From assembly GCA_001793895.1 (NCBI GenBank), contig MGIT01000001.1, positions 61,413-98,170 of the forward strand: DNA of 36,758 bases, written 5' to 3'. How positions within the stretch are numbered: the stretch's first letter is position 1; every line of letters starts with the position of its first letter. Shown here in pieces: positions 14,142 to 22,242 of this stretch. The position numbers and the translations under genes were made by a program. Under the pieces are notes generated by a model. That model did not search any database. It was not told where the DNA came from and was given only the letters and a program-made list of their open reading frames with translations. This stretch comes from Candidatus Wolfebacteria bacterium RIFOXYB1_FULL_54_12 (GTDB lineage Bacteria; Patescibacteriota; Minisyncoccia; UBA6257; UBA9933).

Positions 14142-16856
14142 CTATTTATTTACATATTTACCATACAATTCAAACAAGAAATTCATTCGCTCAGCAGAAG
14201 AACCAAGAGCACGTTTGCCATAGGCTAAGTCCACTGCCTTATCTAAATTTTTATGCGCCTTTACTAAATCGGCAGGCATTGTGAGGGAATCGTATAAATC
14301 AGCCAACGAATTATTTAGGTATTTTGCACGCACATCCAAAACATCTTGTGCTGATTTTTCAACAGCTTTTATTTTCTCACTACTTGGGCTTTCTGGCCAA
14401 GGGAAATTATTGTATACAATATCCTTAGAATACCGATAATCGCTCTTCAAGCGTCCGCAAACATAGCCAACCCATGTCATATGCATTTCACTCTCAAGCA
14501 CCCCAAAATGATAAAGGGTTGCATTTGGTATACTCATACATGTATCGCCAACAATACTTTCTTTACCAAAAAATCCCATCGGAATATACTTACGATTTTC
14601 TGAAGAAACACGTGGGATTAAAACATAATTTGAGCTCGGCTGATGATTCTCGCCAAATAATGCGGGCTTGTCAGCTAATTTAATCGTGGCTGGCCTTTTG
14701 CTTTTTAAACGAAAATCTCTCACGGCTTGAATACGCCGCATCACTTCTGGCATGCTTTTTAATTCCTTGGGATCAGAACCAGCAAGCCAAAGGCAATACC
14801 GTTTTCCTCCATTCAAAAATCCTTGAGCACCAATCAATGGCCTAATGAATTTCTTTACCAAAGATTCTTGCCTAATTAAATCATCCCGCTCTTCTTCATT
14901 TAGAATCAGATTGCCACCATCATTTGGCATGCTACCAAAACTCATTTCAGGAACTTTATTAAGTGGCTTTTGCCGCGATCCTATTACAACATCGTCGCCT
15001 GGAACTAAATACGGATTAATATTTTTTACGCTAATCTCATGCGCCTCCCCTTTCACGCTCTCATACTCGTAAAGCTTTTTCTTTTCTATATTAAAATCAC
15101 CAAAACCGATGATTACACAGTAGACAGCAGCCTTGCCCCGCGCCTCGTTACTCCATCTAAAGGTTTTATGTGCGAAATGAATTTTAATCCCGCGTTTCAA
15201 TAACTCTCCCCATAAAATTCCAACTTGCTCGCCTTGAGTAATAGAATTAGTGGAAACAAAAGCGCACCTTATTTTTGAGCCGCTAATGTATGCGGCCGCT
15301 TTAGCATACCAAGCAGTTACATAATCTAAGACGCCAATTCCCTTTACTTTGCCAAAGGCTAATTCTAAATCATGGCGTTGATCTACGCTCATCATTTTTG
15401 AGCCAACAAAAGGAGGATTTCCAAGAATATATGCCAACTCATTTTTCGAAACAACCTCTTCCCAATTCTTTTCCAAAGCATTACCCGTATAAATATGAGC
15501 GCCTTTAACCAGAGGTAAATCAGGGATATTTACACCGAACTTCTGTCCGACTAATTCATTCATCTGATGGTCCATCAACCACATGGCCGTTTGCGCTATG
15601 CGGGCAGGAAAATCATCAATTTCAATCCCATAAAATTGCTCGGGCTTTACTTTTATATATGACTTCAGATCTAAAGACATCTGATTTGCGGATTTAAGAC
15701 GCCGCTTTAATACCTCAAGCTCCAAAAGCCTCAACTCACGATAAGCAATAATCAAAAAGTTCCCGCAACCACAAGCAGGATCAAGAAATTTAAGCTTTGA
15801 TAATTTCTCCTGAAATAAAGCCAGATTTTTATCGTTTTTACCGCATGCATCCAGCTCATCCTGTAATTCATCGAGGAAAAGTGGCTTTATTAGTTTTAAA
15901 ATATTCTTCTCGGAGGTATAGTGCGCACCAAGATGTCGACGCGCTTCTTTGTCTATAACAGCCTGAAATAAGGACCCGAAAATTGCCGGGGAAATTGCGG
16001 ACCAATTAAAAGCACATGCCTCGAGCAATCTATTACGCATGCTGGAATTAAACGAAGGAATAGTAATATTTTCTTCAAACAATCCTCCATTTACATATTC
16101 AAATTGTGCCAACTCTTCATCTAATGTTGTGGAGCGTTTTTCTCTTGGCGTATTAAAGACCTGAAACAACATTCCTAAATGCATTCCTAAATCACTCCCA
16201 TCGGTACCGGTTCTTGTTTCAATATATCTACGAAATTGATGCCCGTTAAAAATAGCGGCGTCTTCTGCAAATAAACAAAACAATATCCTCACAAGCAGAA
16301 CATTAAGCTCATGCCCAACATAACCCGCTTCTGCGATCGCATCATATAGGCGACCCATTAACTCCGCGGCTTTGATATTCACCTCATCTCCCTCTTTATA
16401 TTCTTGCTTCTTATATCCGGCTAAAAATCCGAGTAGGCCAACTTTTTTAGAAAGCTCTTTTAGAGAAAACTCCGTTTCTGTACCCTCCTCAATATCGTAT
16501 AGTTTAAATTTTTCAAAATCAGAAACGAGGATATATTTTGGCAGATCCCTTTCAGAAATACCCGGGAAATAATCCATTGCTTGCGCGTAAGCCTTTTCTA
16601 AGCTACGACCACGCGACTTATGCTCAACTATCAACATACCCGGCCAAAAAAGATCAATAAATCCGCTATTTCCACCATATTTCTTTACTTCAAACTCAAA
16701 ATTAGCCAAACGCCTCCGCGTTAGACCAAACACATTAAAAAAGCCGTCCCAAAAAGACTTAGCTTCTGCGTCTTCCGATTTTTCATTTTCCCATTCTTTA
16801 GAAAACTCGACCGCTCGCGATTTTATTTCATTCCAGGATAAGGGCATATTTTGCAA
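14142..16856 (-). CDS. MmeI-like type IIL restriction-modification enzyme
   Basis: 904-residue single-chain enzyme that both methylates one strand of its site (N6-adenine) and cuts at a fixed distance; MmeI itself is about 919 residues. The nuclease motif is Asp68-x9-Glu78-x-Lys80 (FIDLF...VEHK), the same spacing as MmeI. A helical linker follows, then LGAHYTSEKNI (309-319), SAM motif I LDPACGCGNF (358-367) and catalytic NPPF (480-483). The remaining 400 residues hold the target-recognition and C-terminal regions. No separate S or R subunit is needed or seen. It is the last gene of the island and has its own boundary repeat. Confidence 0.93.
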   Translation of the reverse strand: MQNMPLSWNEIKSRAVEFSKEWENEKSEDAEAKSFWDGFFNVFGLTRRRLANFEFEVKKYGGNSGFIDLFWPGMLIVEHKSRGRSLEKAYAQAMDYFPGISERDLPKYILVSDFEKFKLYDIEEGTETEFSLKELSKKVGLLGFLAGYKKQEYKEGDEVNIKAAELMGRLYDAIAEAGYVGHELNVLLVRILFCLFAEDAAIFNGHQFRRYIETRTGTDGSDLGMHLGMLFQVFNTPREKRSTTLDEELAQFEYVNGGLFEENITIPSFNSSMRNRLLEACAFNWSAISPAIFGSLFQAVIDKEARRHLGAHYTSEKNILKLIKPLFLDELQDELDACGKNDKNLALFQEKLSKLKFLDPACGCGNFLIIAYRELRLLELEVLKRRLKSANQMSLDLKSYIKVKPEQFYGIEIDDFPARIAQTAMWLMDHQMNELVGQKFGVNIPDLPLVKGAHIYTGNALEKNWEEVVSKNELAYILGNPPFVGSKMMSVDQRHDLELAFGKVKGIGVLDYVTAWYAKAAAYISGSKIRCAFVSTNSITQGEQVGILWGELLKRGIKIHFAHKTFRWSNEARGKAAVYCVIIGFGDFNIEKKKLYEYESVKGEAHEISVKNINPYLVPGDDVVIGSRQKPLNKVPEMSFGSMPNDGGNLILNEEERDDLIRQESLVKKFIRPLIGAQGFLNGGKRYCLWLAGSDPKELKSMPEVMRRIQAVRDFRLKSKRPATIKLADKPALFGENHQPSSNYVLIPRVSSENRKYIPMGFFGKESIVGDTCMSIPNATLYHFGVLESEMHMTWVGYVCGRLKSDYRYSKDIVYNNFPWPESPSSEKIKAVEKSAQDVLDVRAKYLNNSLADLYDSLTMPADLVKAHKNLDKAVDLAYGKRALGSSAERMNFLFELYGKYVNK

Positions 16857-16876
16857 AAAATAAAAGCTTACTATAG

Positions 16877-16919
16877 CTTACCAAATTCCACCTTATTTAT
16901 AAACCAACCAAAAATCCCA
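16877..16919 (-). repeat. Island boundary repeat, copy E (before the MmeI-like gene)
   Basis: Plus-strand CTTACCAAATTCCACC, then TTATTTATAAACCAACCAAA, then AATCCC. It ends 20 nt before the MmeI-like start; on the coding strand TATAGT follows directly. The terminator hairpin half seen in copies C and D is lost. Confidence 0.85.
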
Positions 16920-16971
16920 TATTTTATAGATATTTAATTTAATACATTCACTTCCTGAATATAATGGTTAT

Positions 16972-17997
16972 CTACACTAACTTTGTGCGATACATTCCAA
17001 TTGAATACTTCGGAAAATGAAAGGTAAAAGTATTTTTCGCATATTTGATTCCATCTGCTTCAGAATTTTGCGAAAGATCAGGGAAAACCTGAGCTGAAAT
17101 CCCACTCCTATCTAATGCTTTTTTTAACTGATACATACCTATACCACTCCCGCGCAAATCTTCAGGGACGCAGCGGCCAGAAAACCCCCTATCAAAAATT
17201 TTATTAACTTCGTCCTTTTCAATACGTATGCTTTCCATTTCAAAAATCAATTCACCGGTTTCATTTCTCGTATATACCGCAACCTTAGAATATGGTTTTG
17301 AATACTTAACTATATTCTCGAGAAAGCTATGCATCGCGATATTAAATGTTTCATACTCAAAAGAACATTGGAAATTTTCACCCACATTATATAAGCTAAA
17401 TGTTACGCCTTTTTTCTTTAGTAAATCAAAAAACAAATGAGAGAGACCAAGTAAAAAATTCCTGAGATTATGATTATCTGTAATAGCAAGTATTGAGGTA
17501 GTATCGCGAAGTAAATTATATCCACCGATATGATAATCTACTAAACGAATCTCTTTTGAAAGTGCGCAAATATCTTCCGCAAAATCATCAGGGTTCTCTT
17601 GTATATTTTTCTTTACCGACTGAATAAATTCACCGTAATTCTCGCGTCCTTCAGCTCCTAAAATACATCTTTCTACGATGCTTTTTTGATTTCCATGAAT
17701 CTTAATTATATTATGCAAGTAATCATCCGTCATTTCTTTAACTTTATGCGATGTTTGCGCTACAAAATCCTTCAATACTATTTCGATGACAGAAATGAAA
17801 GTATTAAAAACTTTATTACTGTTTGTAATCCTCTCCTCATCCGCTATCAAAACTTCTAAAGTTCCAAATTCAACATTTCTACGATTGTAACGAGTCTTAT
17901 TTCTATTTTCATTTTCCTGATCAGGGGTAATAAAATCAGCAGGGAATGTATTTACTAAAATATCATTATTTTTATTTGTAATCCTTAGATAAATCAC
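16972..17997 (-). CDS. Histidine-kinase-like ATPase (cytoplasmic)
   Basis: 341 residues without membrane segments. The C-terminal part is a GHKL ATPase: N-box SFLENIVKYSK (225-234), an F-box-like FDRGFSG (268-274) and G2 GSGIGMYQLKKAL (283-295). The central region is helical and may hold a dimerisation domain, with His84 or His95 as candidate phospho-acceptors, but the canonical H-E-x-x-x-P motif is missing. The N-terminal 60 residues are unrecognised. It lies 22 nt downstream of the membrane-anchored receiver gene, forming an atypical two-component pair inside a defence-type island. Confidence 0.75.
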   Translation of the reverse strand: MIYLRITNKNNDILVNTFPADFITPDQENENRNKTRYNRRNVEFGTLEVLIADEERITNSNKVFNTFISVIEIVLKDFVAQTSHKVKEMTDDYLHNIIKIHGNQKSIVERCILGAEGRENYGEFIQSVKKNIQENPDDFAEDICALSKEIRLVDYHIGGYNLLRDTTSILAITDNHNLRNFLLGLSHLFFDLLKKKGVTFSLYNVGENFQCSFEYETFNIAMHSFLENIVKYSKPYSKVAVYTRNETGELIFEMESIRIEKDEVNKIFDRGFSGRCVPEDLRGSGIGMYQLKKALDRSGISAQVFPDLSQNSEADGIKYAKNTFTFHFPKYSIGMYRTKLV

Positions 17998-18019
17998 AAT
18001 TTAGCAACTTCCTTAGAAA

Positions 18020-18538
18020 TCAATGAGATAAATTCATCATATGACCCATTTTTTCTATATAAGGAAACCCGACTAATCCATCGAAATCCTGCACAGATGA
18101 GTAAATAATATAGCGTTTTTTATTTTTATAAACGCGCTTTAACTCATTAATAAGGCCAAGCCCCTCCTTTTTGCCAAAAAGCTTTTTACCAATATCTTTA
18201 TAGTCAACAAAAATTATATTAGCCCACTGCACATCATCATTCTTTTGAAGAGATAATACATCATCGATTTTTCGAACTTCAAAATTATTCCGACGCAAAT
18301 TTGTTACAATCTGACAATCTTTATCATCGATAAAAAGGATTTTAGCAATTTTTTGCACATCATGAAAATCTTTTGGCATTTTATTCTCATACTGAGAAAG
18401 AACCCATGCTATAAGCAAGGTCAATCCAATAATAATAATTGCTAATATTTTCGAATCCGAGAAAAAATAAGAAACAATTGCCACAACCAGTCCCATTAGA
18501 GAAATTAAACCTTCATTTTTATTAATTTTTCCTATCAT
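18020..18538 (-). CDS. Membrane-anchored receiver-domain protein
   Basis: 172 residues: two transmembrane helices (about 11-26 and 31-47) and then a receiver-like domain (66-172). The acidic pocket is Asp71-Asp72 (KILFIDDKD), the predicted phospho-acceptor Asp112 (IIFVDYKDIG) and the switch Ser region YSSVQD (146-151). There is no DNA-binding output domain, so the receiver itself, tethered to the membrane, is the output or a localisation device. It is co-transcribed with the ATPase gene that follows. Confidence 0.7.
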   Translation of the reverse strand: MIGKINKNEGLISLMGLVVAIVSYFFSDSKILAIIIIGLTLLIAWVLSQYENKMPKDFHDVQKIAKILFIDDKDCQIVTNLRRNNFEVRKIDDVLSLQKNDDVQWANIIFVDYKDIGKKLFGKKEGLGLINELKRVYKNKKRYIIYSSVQDFDGLVGFPYIEKMGHMMNLSH

Positions 18539-18584
18539 GAAATTTGTTAATTAACCCCGCATTCTCAACTTAAGTTTTATAATC

Positions 18585-18656
18585 TTACCAAATTCCACCC
18601 CATTAAGAAACCAACCAAAAATCCCGCAGGGATGCGGGGGGGTCTGGTTGGTTTCC
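18585..18656 (-). repeat. Island boundary repeat, copy D, with terminator
   Basis: Plus-strand CTTACCAAATTCCACC, then CATTAAGAAACCAACC. The distal end holds the hairpin CCCGCA-TCCC-TGCGGG followed by ATTTTT on the minus strand, nested within an outer GAAACCAACC/GGTTGGTTTC pair. It ends the 18734 gene and precedes the receiver gene. Confidence 0.88.
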
Positions 18657-18733
18657 ATTAATTAGCACTTTGAGTACTCTAACAATTACTTACTATTTAG
18701 AAAACAAATTTGAGTAGCCTGATACATATTTAT

Positions 18734-19057
18734 TCAGGAAAATTTACCCCAATCGCGTGGAATAAACCAATCATAAGGAGGGTCCCATGTAATATAATCA
18801 GCAGGTTCAAATTTTTGCTCAAGAACTTCAAGGGAAATTATCTGATCTGGTAAAATAGATAAATTATGAGTTCCCTCGGGGCTATCAAGGTCATAGAAAT
18901 GATATCTGTCAGGATTTATTGATAGGTTTCTTCTTGATGGCCCAAAATCAAAAGGAATACATTCTCTTTCAATAATCCCCTTTTCTTGTGAATTGAACCG
19001 TAGCTTCACAAATTTTAATTCCGCAATTGCTTTTAAAAAATTATTGTGAATATCCAT
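18734..19057 (-). CDS. Small hypothetical protein, possibly WYL-like
   Basis: 107 residues. The run of short strands (FVKLRFNSQEKGIIERECIP, YHFYDLD, NLSILPDQIISLEVLE) and the spacing between them resemble a WYL domain, the ligand-sensing Sm-like fold found in many defence regulators, but the WYL triad itself is not obvious and no helix-turn-helix is attached. It stands alone between two boundary repeats. Confidence 0.55.
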   Translation of the reverse strand: MDIHNNFLKAIAELKFVKLRFNSQEKGIIERECIPFDFGPSRRNLSINPDRYHFYDLDSPEGTHNLSILPDQIISLEVLEQKFEPADYITWDPPYDWFIPRDWGKFS

Positions 19058-19113
19058 ACATAAAAATATTTTATTAATTATTACCCCTCTCTAATTGCAA
19101 CATCTTTCTTAAG

Positions 19114-19170
19114 CTTACCAAATCCCACCCCATTTTGAAACAAACAAAAAATCCCACAGAAATGCGGGGG
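19114..19170 (-). repeat. Island boundary repeat, copy C, with terminator
   Basis: Plus-strand CTTACCAAATCCCACC, then CATTTTGAAACAAAC. Minus-strand hairpin CCCGCA-TTTC-TGTGGG followed by ATTTTTT terminates the methyltransferase unit. Confidence 0.87.
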
Positions 19171-19171
19171 T

Positions 19172-20032
19172 TTATAACTGAACCTTTGTCGGCTCAAGAA
19201 TATTTGGAACCTTTAACCCCCTACTAAAAAATAATACCTCCTTCCCTATTTTTGCCTCGCGAGCTGTATGAAAAAATGAATATTCAATTTTCTTACAACC
19301 GCTGTATAAATTATTTATTTCTGAAACATTATCATAGGAAACTATCCAATTAATATTTTTTATTTTCTTAATCGCATTACTAACAGCCTCATGGTCACCA
19401 TACTCATAAGCATTCATATACAAAGATTCCCCTTTTAAGTAATATGGGGGATCAAAATAAAAAATAGTTGAAGAATTTTTAGATACTTTCTGAATTTCTT
19501 TGATTAACTCAAGCGCATCGAGATGGCGGAGATTTATTTTCTCCTTATGTGCTGCGATCTTTCGAATTCGCTCAATAAGGCTTGTCTTATTAAATCGACA
19601 ATCCATTTTATAATATCCTTTTTGATATAGACCTCCAATTATCCCCCCATCAAGAATGCCAGATCGATTTGTCCGATTAAGAAAAAAGGTTGAGAATCCA
19701 AGATCCAAAAGCGAAGCATCTTTTTTATTCCTTTGAACCTGCTTGAGCTTCTTCCAATTTTTAACACTAACTTCAGTTTTCTCAATCAGATCGCAAAATT
19801 CATCCGTATGCTCTAATATTGCATACCAAAACGCGTAAATAGAGAGATCAAAATCATTAATCGTAATTTTTGAAACATGCCCCTCTAATAACAAAAACAA
19901 AGCCACACCCGCCCCTCCCGCATATGGTTCAACATAATGCCCACTAATATTGTTGGTTTCACAAACTAAAGTAACAAATTTTGCCAATTTGTTTTTACCA
20001 CCAGGATATCTTAAAGGGGAATAGAAGGCCAT
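19172..20032 (-). CDS. D12-class N6-adenine DNA methyltransferase (Dam-like)
   Basis: 286 residues. RYPGGK (8-13) and EPYAGGAG (35-42) bind S-adenosylmethionine, and DPPY (194-197) is the catalytic motif; the order is that of the alpha class. The family methylates adenine in short sites such as GATC; the target here is not known. The start is three bases after the ParB-like stop, so the two are almost certainly translated together. No cognate endonuclease lies in the same unit, although the HNH gene is directly upstream. Confidence 0.92.
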   Translation of the reverse strand: MAFYSPLRYPGGKNKLAKFVTLVCETNNISGHYVEPYAGGAGVALFLLLEGHVSKITINDFDLSIYAFWYAILEHTDEFCDLIEKTEVSVKNWKKLKQVQRNKKDASLLDLGFSTFFLNRTNRSGILDGGIIGGLYQKGYYKMDCRFNKTSLIERIRKIAAHKEKINLRHLDALELIKEIQKVSKNSSTIFYFDPPYYLKGESLYMNAYEYGDHEAVSNAIKKIKNINWIVSYDNVSEINNLYSGCKKIEYSFFHTAREAKIGKEVLFFSRGLKVPNILEPTKVQL

Positions 20033-20034
20033 GA

Positions 20035-21294
20035 TTATTTTTTAAAATAATGATCTAAAATATCCGCAACTATTTTAGATGTGGCCAAAATACCCTCCCT
20101 TGTATATTCAATATTTCCATGAGCATATTTTTGCAAAATAGCATTTAAATTCATCCTGTCTGAAAGCCAATCATTTGTTAGTGATAAGCTATTTTTATCG
20201 GTCTGATTTAAATTATTTTTAGCTTCTTTTAAAAATTTTGACGCAACCTGATCATCCTCCACCGCGCCTTGATAATACATCCTTGCAGCAACTTCAATCA
20301 ATAAGCGAAGTGCCATCCCGATAAACGGAAGAACGGCGTCATCCTCTTTGGTTCTCGTATCAATATCCACCAATGCGCGGTATAAATCATTAACCTTACC
20401 TGGTTTCAGCATAAGCGCCCGACCAAATAACTCATTGGACATTTTTGTTACTGGCGTTTTCCGAATCCTTTTCTCTTGAAGATCGCCTTGAATATCCAAA
20501 ACCATATTCTTTCTTGCCGCATCAAATTGAACCACCCTCCCTTCTAATTCAGGATATTTCTCTAAAAGAATTTTCTTCAATTCTCCGCGGTTATCACGCG
20601 TTGTTACGGCTTTATCTTTTATAAGTGCTGGGACTTTCCCAAGAATTTCTTTTGCGTCTTGCTCAGAGTAGTTAGAAACGATACCCTTTTCTTGATCCAC
20701 ATCGAAACCTATCTGATTAAGATTTCTTTTCGTTAAAACTTCATCCTTTACAAATCTTTTATTAAGTAAAGGATTGTCTGTGATAAGCCTGGTCTGCTCG
20801 TCGATCCTTAAGAATACACTTTTCGCATATCCCCTGTGAACATTGAGAAAATACTCTCTTTCCAAAACTCCCCAAGAGCCGTTACTACTATGCTTTCGTT
20901 CGATATTAGTCAGGGCCGTATTTACATCACAAATATTACAAGGAATTTTAGTTAGTACCCTTAACTCGTTTGGTTCAAGTTTAAAAAATAACCCCCCTCC
21001 AAGAGATGCATACAAATCTTCACTCTGTAGGTACTTTAGTACTGCAATTCTACGATTCCCATCGTAAACAACAAATCTTCCGTCTACATTTACTACAGTT
21101 GGAAGTTCACTAAAATCATAATAACTACCCATCTCAGATATAAGATTTTGCAAATTCCACTTTGTAGGATTCCCTGCTATTGCCCTCTTAATAATCTCAT
21201 GATCTGTGCTATCTACATTAATTGGATCCCGTGGATTCTCTGACCAAAGATGCAGATCATCAAGTTTAATTTCTTGTATTTTTTGCTTAGCCAT
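20035..21294 (-). CDS. ParB-like N-terminal domain protein (419 aa)
   Basis: Residues 5-90 fit the ParB/sulfiredoxin fold, with the motif DGNRRIAVLKYL at 78-89. In ParB this pocket binds CTP; in related proteins of accessory DNA it serves as a nuclease or NTPase. The remaining 330 residues are mostly helical and unrecognised, with no helix-turn-helix that I can define. It sits two bases upstream of the Dam-like gene, so the pair is one functional unit. A GAGGG sequence about 12 nt before ATG can serve as Shine-Dalgarno. Confidence 0.75.
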   Translation of the reverse strand: MAKQKIQEIKLDDLHLWSENPRDPINVDSTDHEIIKRAIAGNPTKWNLQNLISEMGSYYDFSELPTVVNVDGRFVVYDGNRRIAVLKYLQSEDLYASLGGGLFFKLEPNELRVLTKIPCNICDVNTALTNIERKHSSNGSWGVLEREYFLNVHRGYAKSVFLRIDEQTRLITDNPLLNKRFVKDEVLTKRNLNQIGFDVDQEKGIVSNYSEQDAKEILGKVPALIKDKAVTTRDNRGELKKILLEKYPELEGRVVQFDAARKNMVLDIQGDLQEKRIRKTPVTKMSNELFGRALMLKPGKVNDLYRALVDIDTRTKEDDAVLPFIGMALRLLIEVAARMYYQGAVEDDQVASKFLKEAKNNLNQTDKNSLSLTNDWLSDRMNLNAILQKYAHGNIEYTREGILATSKIVADILDHYFKK

Positions 21295-21342
21295 AGAATA
21301 GAACTTCCCTCAATTCGCCTCTCAATTTATATATCTTAATAT

Positions 21343-21390
21343 CTTACCAAATCCCACCCCATTTATAAACCAACAAAAAATCACGCGGGG
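21343..21390 (-). repeat. Island boundary repeat, copy B (before parB-like/dam-like)
   Basis: Plus-strand CTTACCAAATCCCACC, then CATTTATAAACCAAC. The terminator half is degenerate (AATCACGCGGGG). Confidence 0.85.
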
Positions 21391-21417
21391 ATAATGGATT
21401 TTCCCGGCACATTTAAT

Positions 21418-22116
21418 CTATATATCACCGATAACGCCCAAATCATAAATATCCAGCTTCCCGTCATTATTTAAATCGGTACTATCAAGCGTTCCTCGTT
21501 TCTCATGCAATCCATATATCAATTTTAAATATTTACCCAAAACTATACGCGGAACCTCGTATTGTTTCTCTTTCTTATACCATTCAAAAGGATCCCTCCC
21601 TGACTTTTCCAAATTACATTTCTTGCAAGCCTTTACCATATTATCGATAGTATCTAAATCTATCTTCTTTTTAGGAATAATATGCTCCCATTCAAGATTT
21701 TCTAAACTATCGCAATATGCGCATACATTATCAGATTCCACAAACATCTTATTTTCACGCAAAATTTGGGATGGCTTAATATGCTCATCCTTTAATTTCT
21801 TATAAGTATGCATCACAAACCCATAATTTTTCCGATCCCCAACCGCACTCCCTGCGATTAATTTCGCATACTCCCAATAGATCAAATCTCGTATTGTTTT
21901 TACTGAAGCGTGTGGCATATATTTCTTTTTATTCCGCCTCCTGATATAATACATTAAAAGGCGTATGTTTTCCAACAAATCATTCACTTCAATATCTGCA
22001 AAAATATTCCTGTTTATACAACTGACAGGCATTTTTACGATCTTGACAAACTCTTCAAGTGCTGGTATGTTGCCTATAGGCAACATACCAGCACTTGAAG
22101 AGCCTTCTCTTGACAT
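21418..22116 (-). CDS. HNH endonuclease with C-terminal dockerin-like calcium loop
   Basis: 232 residues. The HNH core is at about 132-176: CAYC (132-135), EWEHIIP with His145, DNMVKACKKCN with CxxC (164-167), then DPFEW. These are the zinc-knuckle and catalytic positions of HNH homing or restriction nucleases. The end of the protein contains DLNNDGKLDIYDL (214-226), an EF-hand-like loop of the dockerin I type, which is unusual on a nuclease. If translation starts at 22116, residues 6-23 are coded by a 52-bp perfect palindrome; the Met at 22032 is an alternative start. No Shine-Dalgarno supports either. Confidence 0.8.
   Translation of the reverse strand: MSREGSSSAGMLPIGNIPALEEFVKIVKMPVSCINRNIFADIEVNDLLENIRLLMYYIRRRNKKKYMPHASVKTIRDLIYWEYAKLIAGSAVGDRKNYGFVMHTYKKLKDEHIKPSQILRENKMFVESDNVCAYCDSLENLEWEHIIPKKKIDLDTIDNMVKACKKCNLEKSGRDPFEWYKKEKQYEVPRIVLGKYLKLIYGLHEKRGTLDSTDLNNDGKLDIYDLGVIGDI
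22051..22102. repeat. 52-bp perfect palindrome at the 5' end of the HNH gene
   Basis: Perfect inverted repeat centred between 22076 and 22077, core CCTATAGG, arms CTCTTCAAGTGCTGG. It shares the CTATAG centre with the palindromes at 12635 and 13380 but not the arms. It lies eight bases from the ncRNA promoter -35 box. Confidence 0.92.
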
Positions 22117-22139
22117 TATTTACGCTTAAGCTCTATACT
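22110..22139 (+). promoter_or_regulatory. Promoter of the candidate ncRNA
   Basis: TTGACA (22110-22115), an 18-bp spacer, TATACT (22134-22139) on the plus strand, antisense to the HNH start region. Confidence 0.65.
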
Positions 22140-22143
22140 TAAA

Positions 22144-22236
22144 TTGATCGAAAGGTCAAGAACTCTGTAGCTTGGGGGCTCCGCAAGGAGTCCCCTTGGC
22201 TTAAAAGACCACGTCTGTTAGATGTGGTCTTTTAAT
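22144..22236 (+). ncRNA. Candidate structured small RNA, about 90 nt
   Basis: Between a near-consensus promoter and a strong terminator lies a non-coding stretch that folds as three hairpins: TTGATC-GAAA-GGTCAA (22144-22159), GGGGCTCC-GCAA-GGAGTCCCC (22175-22195, one bulged T) and the terminator (22203-22233). Two of the loops are GNRA tetraloops, which are favoured in real RNA structures. It has no good open frame. It runs divergently from the HNH gene and towards the 3' end of the NYN gene. No known RNA family is recognised. Confidence 0.6.
22203..22233. terminator. Bidirectional terminator of the ncRNA and the NYN gene
   Basis: Fourteen-base-pair stem (AAAAGACCAC arm, one G-T pair) with a GTT loop and T-runs on both strands. 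Confidence 0.85.
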
Positions 22237-22242
22237 AAAGGC

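Noticed and set aside
22144-22236. SRP RNA, 6S RNA, tmRNA or a known ribozyme
   Set aside because: None of the conserved motifs of these families is present in the hairpins or loops.
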